Assembly: GCA_004028765.1 (NCBI GenBank)
Contig: SAIX01000114.1
Location: forward strand, 1-64,000
From: Chitinophagaceae bacterium
Lineage (GTDB): Bacteria; Bacteroidota; Bacteroidia; Chitinophagales; Chitinophagaceae
DNA length: 64,000 nucleotides
Reading direction: 5' to 3'
Below the pieces are notes generated by a model that had not been told where the DNA came from, made no database searches, and saw only the letters and a list, made by a program, of their open reading frames with translations. Below are positions 17,642-27,356 of the stretch, piece after piece. The position numbers were made by a program, and so were the translations under genes. The first letter of the stretch is position 1. Each line of letters begins with the position of its first letter.

Positions 17642-19111
17642 TTAATAACCCGGGTTCTGTGTGATATTCGGGTTCACATTGGTTTCATTGATCGGGATCG
17701 GGAACAGCAGCTTCGTGTTCGAAGGGGTAACCGTAAGATTATTCTGCGGCGCATCCTGGTCCATCACTTTGGTAAATGTCCTTTGCAGGCGGATCAGGTC
17801 GAACAATCGCGAACCTTCGAACGCAAGTTCTTTTCTCCGCTCAACCAGGATATCTTCCAGTACCTGTGTACCTGCATCGTTCCATCCTGCAAAAAGCGGG
17901 TCACGCTGGGTGGCCACTTTATTCAGTGTAAGATTGGCATTGGTGATATCACCGAGGTTATAATACGCTTCAGCAAGTATCAGCAACACATCTGCATAGC
18001 GAAGTACTTTGGTATCATCATAATCTGTTGTATTGCTTGTGTACTTTCTGCAGATATAAGCAGCGCTTACCTGCCCCGCACGCGAACCAACAGTGATCAG
18101 GTTTTTTCTCGCATCGGTAGCGCCATACAGGTTATACAACGACGCATTGGCAAGCACATCGCCATAAGCACCGCTGTATGGCGCAGCAGCAGGCAGGTAA
18201 ATACCTGCGAGCCTGTCGCTTCCGTTATTGTTATTTGCATCACTGGTAACTTCGAAAATTGTTTCAATTTTATCTGTGCGCGGGTTGGCACTTGCCCAGT
18301 ATGCGCCAAGGCTTCCGCTGGCAGCAAGGGTAAAGCCACCATTGTTTACCACATCAAGCGCTGCATTTTTTGCATTGGTCCAGTCGCCCATAAACTGGTA
18401 TACACGCGCCTGCAAAGCAGAGATTGCATACTTGGTGATATAAGAACTGTTAAGCGTACGGGTACTGCCGGTTGAGTTAAAGGTCATCGAATTGTTGATG
18501 GTGTATTTCACATTCGCTGCCGCCGCAGCGAGATCAGCGATGATCTGGTTATACACTTCTTTAACTGTGCTCCTTGCAGGCAGTGAATTCTGATCGAATG
18601 CAGTAACGATCGGGATACCCGGTTTTGTCGGATCAACCGTATAAGGCGTGGCGAAATTGCGCACCAGTTCAAAATGCATCAATGCACGAACTGCATAAGC
18701 TTCTGCTTTTAACTGGCTGATATTATCCGTTCCGCTCAGTGTTGAATTGATCACGAGGTTTGCATTTTTGATGGCAGCATAGGCATTGGCCCATACACCA
18801 TTTGCATCACCGTCGGTGTTGATCATGTTATACTGGTTCATGGTAAGATAACGGCCGGAGTTAGCGGTGGTTAAAAAACAGTTATCCGACATCAGGTCCC
18901 CTTTCACAAACAGTGTTCTCCCATACAAACTAACTGCACGCAAAGAACCATACACCCCGTTCATGGCTGCATTTAAATCTGCATCATTTTTGATGGCTAC
19001 GGGTAACGCAACAGAATTGTAAGGTGTTTGATCAAGGAAACTTTTGGAACAGGATGAAAACACCAGTACCGATGCAACTCCTGTGGCCTGTAAAATATTC
19101 TTTAGTTTCAT
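17642..19111 (-). CDS. SusD/RagB-family outer-membrane nutrient-binding lipoprotein
   Basis: The 489-residue protein has a lipoprotein signal with lipobox LVFSSC (Cys21), then the typical SusD start SKSFLDQTPYNSVALP. NDADLNAAMNGVYGSLR, WANAYAAIKNANLVIN, AEAYAVRALMHFELVR, YADVLLILAEAYYNLGD and VERRKELAFEGSRLFDLIR are the tetratricopeptide-like helices and C-terminal signature of the family. It caps the TonB-dependent porin at the cell surface and binds the substrate. It lies 22 bases downstream of the susC-like gene in the same operon. No glycosidase or peptidase adjoins the pair, so the nutrient is not indicated. Confidence 0.95.
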   Translation of the reverse strand: MKLKNILQATGVASVLVFSSCSKSFLDQTPYNSVALPVAIKNDADLNAAMNGVYGSLRAVSLYGRTLFVKGDLMSDNCFLTTANSGRYLTMNQYNMINTDGDANGVWANAYAAIKNANLVINSTLSGTDNISQLKAEAYAVRALMHFELVRNFATPYTVDPTKPGIPIVTAFDQNSLPARSTVKEVYNQIIADLAAAAANVKYTINNSMTFNSTGSTRTLNSSYITKYAISALQARVYQFMGDWTNAKNAALDVVNNGGFTLAASGSLGAYWASANPRTDKIETIFEVTSDANNNNGSDRLAGIYLPAAAPYSGAYGDVLANASLYNLYGATDARKNLITVGSRAGQVSAAYICRKYTSNTTDYDDTKVLRYADVLLILAEAYYNLGDITNANLTLNKVATQRDPLFAGWNDAGTQVLEDILVERRKELAFEGSRLFDLIRLQRTFTKVMDQDAPQNNLTVTPSNTKLLFPIPINETNVNPNITQNPGY

Positions 19112-19133
19112 AATCTAATTTTTATTTCGTTTA

Positions 19134-22100
19134 TCAGAATCCGATATTCAAACCAACAGTTACCGATTTGGCGCTCAGCAACCCTTCCTGGTTCTGGCTT
19201 GTCACACCCTGCTCCGGATCAAAAGGCAGTGTGGCATCGTAGGTTTTTGTCCACAGGTTGGTACCGCGTACATAAAAATTCAGGCTGGTAAGGTGCAGTT
19301 TTGCCAACAGGGCTTTGTTATCCATCCTGTATCCCAACACCACATTGCGCAGGCGGATATAATCACCTTTGTAAAGTGCTCTTTCACCATTGGCATTGTT
19401 AGCCTGTCCGTATACATATTTGGGAACAGTGGTGATATCGCCCGGCTTCTGCCAGCGAGAAAGGTTAATGGTGTATTTACCCCTGGTTGGGAACTGGCTG
19501 CTCAGGAAATACTGGCTATACAGGTCCTGTACATAGTTTCCATAATTATAATAGAATTCAGCACTTGCATAAAATCTTTTATAACTAAAGCTGTTTGTTA
19601 CTGCACCGAAATATTTGGGTGAACCGCTCTTATCTAGGAATTGCAATGCCGCACTTGCATAAGTGGCAGTGGTGGCACTCTTTGTATTATCCACGTACCA
19701 GAGTTCTGCACCGGTTGCAGGATCAACACCTGCCAGCGACCTGAGATAGAAAGACTGGATATCCCTGCCTTCTGTTAAACGGAAACTGCCGTTCGCAATA
19801 TCCTGGTGATTGGGCAGGCTGACAACCGTATTCTTATTGTGTGCAAAATTGAAACCAAGGTCCCATGCAAAATTGCGTACTTCAACCGGGCGCACATTCA
19901 AAGCAATTTCGATACCCTTGTTCTCGATCTTACCGATATTGCTCAGGATACTTCCAAAACCGGTTGTAAGAGAGATGGGTTTATTAAACAACAAACCATC
20001 AGTAAGTTTTTTATAATAATCAAATGTGATGGTGACTCTGTTCTTCAGCAAGCCAAGATCAAAACCGATATCGGTCTGGTTTGTTTTTTCCCAGGTAAGA
20101 TCGATATTACCGATATTATTGAAAGTACCACCTGCGTTACCATTATAGTTCGCTCCAAATCCATAGGTCTGGCGCCACTGGTAGTTACCGATACCCGCAT
20201 TACCCGTTGAACCATACGAACCGCGGATCTTTAACTGGCTGATGAGTTTGATATCTTTCATGAATGCTTCTTTGTCTACATTCCATGCGGCGCCCACCGA
20301 CCAGAAACTACCAAAACGGTTATTCGCACCAAAACGGGAAGAACCATCACGACGGAAACTTCCATACAAAGAATAGCGGCTGTCGTAACTGAAATTGGCA
20401 CTGGTATAGAAAGAAGCGAACGTGTAGTTCTGTGCTGTTGCCAAACCTGTGGTTGCAGATGCTGCATTTACAGATAACGGTAATTCAACAGTTGGCGGAT
20501 AGTTCTGTGAAGTGGATTGGATCTGGTAAAAATTGTATTTGATCGCCTCATAACCCGCTTTCAGATCGGTGCTGAGTTTACGGTTTGGCAAAAGATCGAG
20601 ATGATAATCGAACTGGTTATACCAGTCCCACAGGAATATCCTAGTAAAATTATTGGTACCCGCACCACCAGTGCTTACACCATCACCATGGAAAGGATTG
20701 TTGAACACACTTTCTTCCATGCTGTTACTCTGTATACCCACATGGGAAGTGAATTTGAGCCCCTGGATAATTTTATAATCAAGGCTTCCACCGCCGAATA
20801 TCTGGGTGTTGCGTACAATATTCTTATCATTCGCAATCACGTACAAAGGGTTGTAGTGTGCAGGAAAAGAAAGGTTATTTGTAGTACTGATATTATACGA
20901 TCCATCCGGGTTAAATGGATTTTGCGTGGGACGCAGCGTGAGCGATACATAATACGGGTTCGCAAACTGACCAGGACCGGAAAGCGGGGTGTTCTGTAAT
21001 ACATTCCCTACTGTCCAGTTGGTTGACACACTCAGTTTCGAAGAGATATTATGTGTGAGTTTGATATTCCCCGAAAGCCTGCGCAGGTCGGCACCAATAT
21101 TGGCAGCCTGCTGTTTGAAATAACCACCCGACATAAACAACTGTGTTTTCGCATCACCTGCCGACATGCTCAGGTTGTATTGCTGCTGCACACCATTGCG
21201 GGTGGTGAGGCCGATCCAGTCGATATCCACACCATTGCCATACCCATAGGAAGAAAGCGTGCTGTTGATCTGCGCCTGTGTGAAATTGGCATTCACCATT
21301 CCTTCTTTCAGGAGGTTGAACCAATCGTCTGCTTTAATCGGTTTACCCGCATCCGGGATATTGGCATAGTTCGACTGGCCCAGTTCCGTATCAAAACGGA
21401 ATTGTGTTTTACCTGCTTTCCCTTTTTTTGTTGTGATGAGGATCACCCCATTAGCGCCACGCGATCCGTAAATAGATGTGGCGGCGGCATCTTTCAACAC
21501 CGAAATATCTTCGATATCATTCGGGTTGATCGTAGACAATACATTGGTTGTTTGCACCGCGCTGGAAATATCGCCACTCACAATCTGTACACCATCCACA
21601 ACATATAGTGGACTCGAAGAAGCGGTAAAAGAACCAATACCCCGGATACGGACATCCTGGTTGGCACCAGGTTGCCCGTTATTACCGGATGATTGTAAGC
21701 CCGGAACTTTTCCCTGCAGGCCTTTATCCAGCGAAGCAAAAGGAACGTTCTCCAGTTTATCGCCACCTACTTTTGAAACCGATGCGGTTGAATTTATTTT
21801 TTTAGTGGTGCCATACCCCACCACTACTACTTCATCGAGCTTTTCAGAGCTCGGCTGAAGCTGAACCGTAAACTGTGTTTTGCCGGACAGGCTGATTTCC
21901 TGTGCAGCATAATTCAATGAACTGATCACAAGGGTTTTGGCAGATGCCGGAACGGAAATGGTAAAAGCCCCGTTAGCATCGGTAACTGTACCGGCCGAGC
22001 TTCCTTTTACCACCACCGATGCATTGGCAACGGCTACACCTTTGTCATCTGTAACCGTACCTTTCACTGTACGGTTTTGTGCGAATACCTGGCCCAGGGC

Positions 22101-22139
22101 CATTAGTAAACACACCAGCAACATGGTAGATCTTCTCAT
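19134..22139 (-). CDS. SusC/RagA-family TonB-dependent outer-membrane transporter
   Basis: The start at 22139 gives a signal peptide (MRRSTMLLVCLLMALGQVFA) directly followed by a carboxypeptidase-regulatory-like domain (NRTVKGTVTDDKGVAVANASVVV). A TonB-box-like SEKLDEVVVVGYGTTKK leads into the plug domain (NVPFASLDKGLQGKVPGLQ, VRIRGIGSF, YVVDGVQI, ISVLKDAAATSIYGSRGANGVILITTKKG). The remaining roughly 800 residues are the beta-barrel, ending in aromatic FxVGLNIGF as expected for an outer-membrane protein. About 1,001 residues is normal. It imports oligomers bound by the SusD partner, powered by TonB-ExbBD. It is the first gene of the operon; the long in-frame N-terminal extension to 22202 lacks a signal and is rejected. 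Confidence 0.96.
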   Translation of the reverse strand: MRRSTMLLVCLLMALGQVFAQNRTVKGTVTDDKGVAVANASVVVKGSSAGTVTDANGAFTISVPASAKTLVISSLNYAAQEISLSGKTQFTVQLQPSSEKLDEVVVVGYGTTKKINSTASVSKVGGDKLENVPFASLDKGLQGKVPGLQSSGNNGQPGANQDVRIRGIGSFTASSSPLYVVDGVQIVSGDISSAVQTTNVLSTINPNDIEDISVLKDAAATSIYGSRGANGVILITTKKGKAGKTQFRFDTELGQSNYANIPDAGKPIKADDWFNLLKEGMVNANFTQAQINSTLSSYGYGNGVDIDWIGLTTRNGVQQQYNLSMSAGDAKTQLFMSGGYFKQQAANIGADLRRLSGNIKLTHNISSKLSVSTNWTVGNVLQNTPLSGPGQFANPYYVSLTLRPTQNPFNPDGSYNISTTNNLSFPAHYNPLYVIANDKNIVRNTQIFGGGSLDYKIIQGLKFTSHVGIQSNSMEESVFNNPFHGDGVSTGGAGTNNFTRIFLWDWYNQFDYHLDLLPNRKLSTDLKAGYEAIKYNFYQIQSTSQNYPPTVELPLSVNAASATTGLATAQNYTFASFYTSANFSYDSRYSLYGSFRRDGSSRFGANNRFGSFWSVGAAWNVDKEAFMKDIKLISQLKIRGSYGSTGNAGIGNYQWRQTYGFGANYNGNAGGTFNNIGNIDLTWEKTNQTDIGFDLGLLKNRVTITFDYYKKLTDGLLFNKPISLTTGFGSILSNIGKIENKGIEIALNVRPVEVRNFAWDLGFNFAHNKNTVVSLPNHQDIANGSFRLTEGRDIQSFYLRSLAGVDPATGAELWYVDNTKSATTATYASAALQFLDKSGSPKYFGAVTNSFSYKRFYASAEFYYNYGNYVQDLYSQYFLSSQFPTRGKYTINLSRWQKPGDITTVPKYVYGQANNANGERALYKGDYIRLRNVVLGYRMDNKALLAKLHLTSLNFYVRGTNLWTKTYDATLPFDPEQGVTSQNQEGLLSAKSVTVGLNIGF

Positions 22140-22480
22140 AGCGAAATAATTGATTTGAAAAATGTGACAAATGGTTCCGGCAATACAAACACGGGCAATC
22201 ACCGGAACAGGTTAAATAAAACAGACAAGAAAACTATACTTGAAGCGGCGAACAGAAGTCTGAAAAAGACTGAAGCATGAAATTTTTAAACTGAACTGGC
22301 GATATCAGGTGCCGATTAAAAAAAGAGTTTGCATTTTATTAACCAACCGAAACTGATTGTCATACTCCTGTCATGAAAAAAATACCATGCAAATTCCTGT
22401 GAAATTATGTGAGCGGTAAAATTATCCTGTGAGTGTATTCGAACTTTCCACCTCTGAATTGTCTTATTAAAAACTGCTGC
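22140..22480. other. Divergent intergenic region between susC-like gene and the LytS kinase gene
   Basis: About 340 bases without a gene. It must hold promoters for the SusCD operon (minus) and the kinase/regulator pair (plus), but I find no TAnnTTTG match on either strand. A small hairpin AGTC-tgaaaaa-GACT is near 22256. An extracytoplasmic-function sigma promoter or LytTR site is possible but not identifiable by eye. Confidence 0.4.
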
Positions 22481-23515
22481 ATGCCCGTCAGGGAAAAACA
22501 TTTTAACGACAGGATATCGAAATGGATCGGCATACCCGTTTCCGCAATACTGGTTGTGCACCTGTCTGGTTTTGCAGCAGGGGGCAATGGCAGTTATAAC
22601 AGGTTGCTCGAAACCTATCTTTATTTTATATTGATCTCTTTCTGCATCTGGAGCAGCAGTTCTTATATTCATCTGATACTGAGAAAAAAAATAAACCGGC
22701 TGCATCCGTTGGGTTTGCGGTTATCGGTCCGGTTTGCCTTATCGCTACTCATCAGCTGGGCATTTGCCTATCCTCTTTTGTGGTGCTGGAACCATTATCT
22801 CCAGGATGATTTTTACAGCTACCATAATGTATTGGTATCCCAACTCATCATTACCATTATCAGTTTACAGGTAAGCAGCATGTATGAGATTGTTTACCTG
22901 AACCGCGAAAGACAGTCGGATCTCGTAAAAGTGGAACGGAGTGAAAAACTGAAAGTGCAGGCACAGCTTGATGCATTAAAAAGCCAGATAGACCCGCATT
23001 TTATTTTTAATTCACTGAACACTTTATCTTATCTCATCGGGCAAAGCCAGGAAAAAGCCAAACTCTTTAACGATACACTTGCCAAAGTGTACAGGTATAT
23101 CCTGCTGAACAAAGAGAAAGACCTGATCCTGTTAAAGGAAGAGATCGAATTTGCAAGCAATTATTTTTATCTCCTGCGTATCCGCTATCAAACAGGGTTA
23201 AGTATGGTTATAGAAATGGATAGTGTAAGTGTGGAGGACCACCTCATCCCGCCGCTTTCCCTGCAAACATTGATTGAAAATGCCATTAAACACAATCATT
23301 TCTCCGAAAAAAACCCACTTGATATCGGGATCACCATATCTGCCGATGAAGTGATCGTGCGTAACCGGAAGAATGTAAAAAAATTCGATATGCAGTCGTC
23401 TCGTATCGGCCTCACCAACCTAAATGAGCGTTACCTGCTGCTGGTGAATAAGCGTATTTCCATTGAACAAACAGCCGATCAGTTTACTGTGTGGCTGCCC
23501 ATTTTAAAATCATAA
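22481..23515 (+). CDS. LytS/YehU-type sensor histidine kinase
   Basis: With the ATG at 22481 the protein has 344 residues. Four hydrophobic segments occupy about 15-136, followed by a short coiled linker (NRERQSDLVKVERSEKLKVQAQL). The His-kinase motif LKSQIDPHFIFNSLNTLSYLI has the canonical acceptor H173. The ATP-binding N-box is LQTLIENAIKHNHFSE, and the lid RIGLTNLNERYLLL keeps the GL core. It would autophosphorylate and pass phosphate to the LytTR regulator whose gene begins 3 bases after its stop. A GTG at 22433 is in frame but would put extra polar residues before the first helix. Confidence 0.9.
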   Translation: MPVREKHFNDRISKWIGIPVSAILVVHLSGFAAGGNGSYNRLLETYLYFILISFCIWSSSSYIHLILRKKINRLHPLGLRLSVRFALSLLISWAFAYPLLWCWNHYLQDDFYSYHNVLVSQLIITIISLQVSSMYEIVYLNRERQSDLVKVERSEKLKVQAQLDALKSQIDPHFIFNSLNTLSYLIGQSQEKAKLFNDTLAKVYRYILLNKEKDLILLKEEIEFASNYFYLLRIRYQTGLSMVIEMDSVSVEDHLIPPLSLQTLIENAIKHNHFSEKNPLDIGITISADEVIVRNRKNVKKFDMQSSRIGLTNLNERYLLLVNKRISIEQTADQFTVWLPILKS

Positions 23516-23518
23516 TGT

Positions 23519-24280
23519 ATGATACAGGTATTGATTGTTGAAGATGAAAGAACAGCGCTTGATAATCTCCTGCACCTGTTGGCAGGGCTCGATGAGAAGA
23601 TCATCGTTGCCGGAACCACAGAAACCGTAGAAGATACCGTTGACTGGCTCAACAATAACCCGGCACCCGACCTGATACTGATGGATATACACCTGAAAGA
23701 CGGTATCTCGTTCGGTATTTTTGAAAAAATCAAAATCACCACGCCGATCATTTTTATCACTGCTTTTGACAATTTCATGGTACAGGCATTCGAACAAAAC
23801 GGGATCGAGTACCTGCTCAAGCCGGTGAATGAAACAGAGCTTGGAAGGGCCATCGCCAAATACCGCTCGTTGCAGCATCATTTTCTGGCAGCACAGGAAA
23901 GCCTCGTTGCACAGGTAACAACTGATAAAACTTCAGCAAGAAGATCCAGGATCATCGTTCGCAGGGGCATTGAATTTCAAAGTGTGCCATTGGAAGATGT
24001 GGCACTTTTTTTCACCGAACAGAAGATCAGTTTCATGGTGAACAAAGAAGGGAAAAAATTCCTCGTAGATAAAAACCTGAAAGAACTGGAAGAAGAACTG
24101 GACCCGAAAAAATTTTATCGTGCCAACCGTAAATTCATTGTTCATATCAACTATATCAGGTCATATAAACCCTATGATAAGATCAAGATACTGGTTGAGC
24201 CCTCTGTACCCGTATCCGACGAGATCATCGTAAGCCAGGAAAGCGCTGTTGATTTCCGGAAATGGATTGCAGCATTATAG
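23519..24280 (+). CDS. LytTR-family response regulator
   Basis: The 253-residue protein has a receiver domain (about 1-125) with the acidic pair in VEDER, phosphorylation site D54 region in DLILMDIHLKDG, threonine/serine in FITAFD and lysine in YLLKPVNE. A C-terminal LytTR DNA-binding domain spans about 145-253 (RIIVRRGIEFQSVPLEDVALFFTEQKI, FYRANRKFIVHINYIRSYKPYDK). The pair with the upstream kinase is tightly packed (3-bp gap). Its targets could include the divergent SusCD operon, which is an inference from position only. Confidence 0.93.
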   Translation: MIQVLIVEDERTALDNLLHLLAGLDEKIIVAGTTETVEDTVDWLNNNPAPDLILMDIHLKDGISFGIFEKIKITTPIIFITAFDNFMVQAFEQNGIEYLLKPVNETELGRAIAKYRSLQHHFLAAQESLVAQVTTDKTSARRSRIIVRRGIEFQSVPLEDVALFFTEQKISFMVNKEGKKFLVDKNLKELEEELDPKKFYRANRKFIVHINYIRSYKPYDKIKILVEPSVPVSDEIIVSQESAVDFRKWIAAL

Positions 24281-24287
24281 AACAAGC

Positions 24288-25595
24288 TTATCTGAAACTG
24301 TCGGAATAGATGATATTACCCTTATTATCCGACAATTTCACAGAATAGACCGTACCCGTTCCAAGAAACCGGAAGCGGATGCCCTCCAGTTTCGTCATGG
24401 TGCCTGCAATGGTTTGGCGATAAGCCAATGAATCATTAAGGAACACATTCATCTCCCTGTTCCTAACTGTACAGGTGATTTTCACAGGCCTGGAAAGATC
24501 GCAACCAAATCCTGACAGATCTTCTGTTTTACCATCCACTTCTTTGTCGATAAGATAGGCTTTTAAACCTGATACACAGCCTTTCGCAGATAAAGGCAAT
24601 ACGATTGCACCATTTTCGCTGAGAACAGTGATTTCAGCATTCCGGCAGATACCGGATCCTTTTCCAAAATTATTCTGCAATACTGCATCTAAGCGGAAAT
24701 TATCGGTATGCAAATCCCCGAATTCACGGACATTATGAAAAGATACCCAGGGTGTATTGGGTTGGGTATTGATGTGGTGCTCAGATAAAAGCGATTCGGG
24801 GATCGTAAGCATGCCCTCTTTCTGGTATGATTTTGCATCTAAATAAACCGGCACATCGGGTTGCTCTATCATTGCAAGCCAGCCTTCTGTTTTAATATTT
24901 ACAGGATGTTCTTTTACGATATGCCCGTTAACCACCAGTTTTGCACGAAAATATCCCGGGTAATAATACAATGATGTATGCTGATGCCCCAGCCTTGCAA
25001 CCTGTTGCGATAATCTTTTGTCCCACGATTGCTGAATAAGTACTGTGTCAGAAACTGCTGCAGCCGTGGCATTATAATCGAATACAACCGAATTAGGTAA
25101 CCCTGCCGATACAATTTTCCGGCTGCTGAATGAAAACGCCGATACGTTGATCCTTGCAAAACCAGTATTCTTTCCTTGCAATAACACAACTACAAGACTG
25201 GTCACAGTACAAACAAGTATCGTACCCCATACCCACCTGAACTGTTTCCGGATGAACCATGAGCGAACCTGTTTCTTCCCGTCTGAGGTCTTTATAATAT
25301 CCCCAATTTCCACACTACCCTGCTCATGCTTGAAATGGCGCCAGTGATCGAAACCTGCAAACTGTGCAATCGCATTCAGCGTGGTAACGGTTGGTTTGCT
25401 ATCATACCTCAATTTGCCCCATAGCCGTTTTAATGTTACCACGCTCAGGTTCACACCGGTTGCATCCATGATTTTTTCACTGAGTGCTTCAAAATCCTGG
25501 TTGGTCCAGATGCTGCTGCTACCCCAGCCCAAACGGGATTCAATAATCGAAATACAACGGGCCAGCAATTGATCGTCGGGTAAAAAAGAGGTCAT
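24288..25595 (-). CDS. Membrane-anchored DNA-binding-like regulator with large periplasmic beta-rich sensor
   Basis: I know this architecture only as an uncharacterised Bacteroidota family. Residues 1-95 look like a helical DNA-binding domain (WTNQDFEALSEKIMDATGVNLSVVTLKRLWGKLRY...PTVTTLNAIAQFAGFDHWRHF), resembling small HTH proteins. A linker leads to one transmembrane helix at about 128-148 (WVWGTILVCTVTSLVVVLL). The rest is extracytoplasmic: a PKD/beta-sandwich-like part (PNSVVFDYNA...SLYYYPGYFRAKLVVNG) and a C-terminal jelly-roll-like domain (VKITCTVRNREMNVFLNDSLAYRQTIAG) reminiscent of LamG/DUF1080 sugar-binding folds. This would be a CadC-like one-component sensor. ATG 25595 is preferred over TTG 25601. 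It is divergent from the TPR gene at 25733. Confidence 0.75.
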   Translation of the reverse strand: MTSFLPDDQLLARCISIIESRLGWGSSSIWTNQDFEALSEKIMDATGVNLSVVTLKRLWGKLRYDSKPTVTTLNAIAQFAGFDHWRHFKHEQGSVEIGDIIKTSDGKKQVRSWFIRKQFRWVWGTILVCTVTSLVVVLLQGKNTGFARINVSAFSFSSRKIVSAGLPNSVVFDYNATAAAVSDTVLIQQSWDKRLSQQVARLGHQHTSLYYYPGYFRAKLVVNGHIVKEHPVNIKTEGWLAMIEQPDVPVYLDAKSYQKEGMLTIPESLLSEHHINTQPNTPWVSFHNVREFGDLHTDNFRLDAVLQNNFGKGSGICRNAEITVLSENGAIVLPLSAKGCVSGLKAYLIDKEVDGKTEDLSGFGCDLSRPVKITCTVRNREMNVFLNDSLAYRQTIAGTMTKLEGIRFRFLGTGTVYSVKLSDNKGNIIYSDSFR

Positions 25596-25732
25596 TATCA
25601 AACAATTATCGGTTTGTACAGGATTGTATCAACTTGTTTTGATCCTGAACGGGAAACTACTCAAATCAATTTAAAATTTACAGCCATTAATGATGACCGG
25701 AAACCCTACACGCAAATTGAATAAACTGAAAT

Positions 25733-26440
25733 ATGAAAACGATTTACTTATTATGCGCTTTGCCTGTTATTATTTGCGGGCAAACGCTGAACAGGTTCGG
25801 TTACGCCGAAATTTTACTAAACACTTATAATTACCATGAAGCGGCTTTGCTGATGGACGGAGTAAAGAAAGACAGCCCCCTGTCCGCCAGCGACAGGCTC
25901 TTTATTGCCTCTGTTTACAGCCTGGATCATCAGCCCGATAAAGCCATCTTTTATTTAAAACAGTTATTGGATACAAAAGATACAGAGACTGTTAAAATGA
26001 TACGGGAGAATAAAGACCTCACCAATCTTCATTCTGATAAACGCTGGGATGATTTGATTAATGAAAAGCAACAAAAGACAGCGGCCCTCACAGAAATTAA
26101 AAAAGTATTGCAAAAAGACAGTTCGGTGAACCTACATGCCATTATTGAAAAAATGTTTCTCGATAGCAGCCATTATTCATTTGATATCGACAAAATAAAT
26201 TCCTTTGCACAATCTCTGTTTAAAACCCAATTACCTGTTTCCATCCGGCTGCTGAACGAAGTAAACAGGTTTTTCCCGGGGAATATTGAAACTGGTATGT
26301 TACTGGGTGAAGCCTATGAACAAAGCGGTGACAGGTTGATGGCGCGTCAACTGTACGAAGAAACACTTTTATTGAAACCTGATGCCACCACTACTTATAT
26401 CCTCCTGAAAAAAATATCGATCCTACAGCATATGGACTGA
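25733..26440 (+). CDS. Exported tetratricopeptide-repeat protein
   Basis: The 235-residue protein has a signal peptide (1-16, MKTIYLLCALPVIICG) and degenerate TPR helices: ASDRLFIASVYSLDHQPDKAIFYLKQLLD (about 51-80), and NIETGMLLGEAYEQSGDRLMARQLYEETLLLKPDA near the C-terminus. The middle (about 95-170) is charged and may be irregular. It probably binds proteins in the periplasm. It shares a 137-bp divergent promoter region with the membrane-anchored regulator, hinting that the regulator controls it. Its TGA is immediately followed by the stop of the convergent MBL gene, with no bases between. Confidence 0.8.
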   Translation: MKTIYLLCALPVIICGQTLNRFGYAEILLNTYNYHEAALLMDGVKKDSPLSASDRLFIASVYSLDHQPDKAIFYLKQLLDTKDTETVKMIRENKDLTNLHSDKRWDDLINEKQQKTAALTEIKKVLQKDSSVNLHAIIEKMFLDSSHYSFDIDKINSFAQSLFKTQLPVSIRLLNEVNRFFPGNIETGMLLGEAYEQSGDRLMARQLYEETLLLKPDATTTYILLKKISILQHMD

Positions 26441-27352
26441 TCATTTAAAACAGTCCAGGTCATTTCCATAAACAACTTCGCCCTTGTATGAATCTTTGAT
26501 TTCAAGGAGCAGGCTTTCTTTCGGCATACCGAATAAGAGTTGATGGATCAAAACCAATTTGCCCGGTTTCACCTTATTCGCAATATCAGCCAGTTGTTTG
26601 GTAGAGGTATGAAAAGCGGAATGATAATCCTGCCATCTTTTTTCTCTTTTAGCCAAACCTTCCATCGAATACACTTCATGTACAAGGATATCGCAACCCT
26701 TTGCATTGGCAACGAGTTCTTCGCTGTAAGTGCAATCCCCCGAAATCACAATCACTTTATCCGGGGTCTCAAACCGATATCCGTATGCCTCCTCCCATGA
26801 CCCATGCTTTACGAAAAAAGCTTTGACGGTTACATTGGAATCTTTGTAAACAATCCCTGGTTTTATTTCATGCACGTTCACCCGGTATCCTTCTGCATTG
26901 CCATACTCAAGCCCTTTGATGCGGATATCCATATCAGCCTGCCATGCTTTCAGGATATGATCGGTCATGGATTGCAATCCTTTGGGGCCATATACTTCCA
27001 GTGGTGCATTCCTGTCGAGCACTGCGGGTGTAAAGATAAAATCAGGATACCCAACCGTATGGTCGGAATGAAGATGTGTGATAAATAATTTCCTGAGACT
27101 GGTAGCTTTTAAAGAAGGGATATTCTTACTGAGCGCAGCAGCCGAAGCCCTGCGTACCACACCCGGGCCGCAATCCACCACATAAGAAGTATTGTTCACC
27201 ACAATCGCAACCGCGGGCCCTGATTTTTCGGGGTCTGCAAAAGGGGTACCTGTTCCCAGTAATACCAGTTGCGTTTTATTTTTTTCCTGTGCTGCAACAC
27301 TGCTGCTGAACAGGAGAAAACAAATACAGGTTTTGAGAAACTTTGTCGGCAT
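26441..27352 (-). CDS. Exported metallo-beta-lactamase-fold hydrolase (RNase Z / arylsulfatase-like)
   Basis: The 303-residue protein has a signal peptide (1-21, ending SVAAQ). The MBL metal site is clear: THLHSDHTVGYPDF (HxHxDH), ISGDCTYSEEL (Asp) and LIHQLLFG (His). VVDCGPGVVRRA and GTGTPFADPEKSGP match the RNase-Z-like subgroup, but the export signal argues against tRNA processing. It may act on a small phosphodiester or ester in the periplasm. It is the last gene of a PfkB/GH43/MBL operon, 4 bases after the GH43 stop. Confidence 0.88.
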   Translation of the reverse strand: MPTKFLKTCICFLLFSSSVAAQEKNKTQLVLLGTGTPFADPEKSGPAVAIVVNNTSYVVDCGPGVVRRASAAALSKNIPSLKATSLRKLFITHLHSDHTVGYPDFIFTPAVLDRNAPLEVYGPKGLQSMTDHILKAWQADMDIRIKGLEYGNAEGYRVNVHEIKPGIVYKDSNVTVKAFFVKHGSWEEAYGYRFETPDKVIVISGDCTYSEELVANAKGCDILVHEVYSMEGLAKREKRWQDYHSAFHTSTKQLADIANKVKPGKLVLIHQLLFGMPKESLLLEIKDSYKGEVVYGNDLDCFK

Positions 27353-27356
27353 GATC

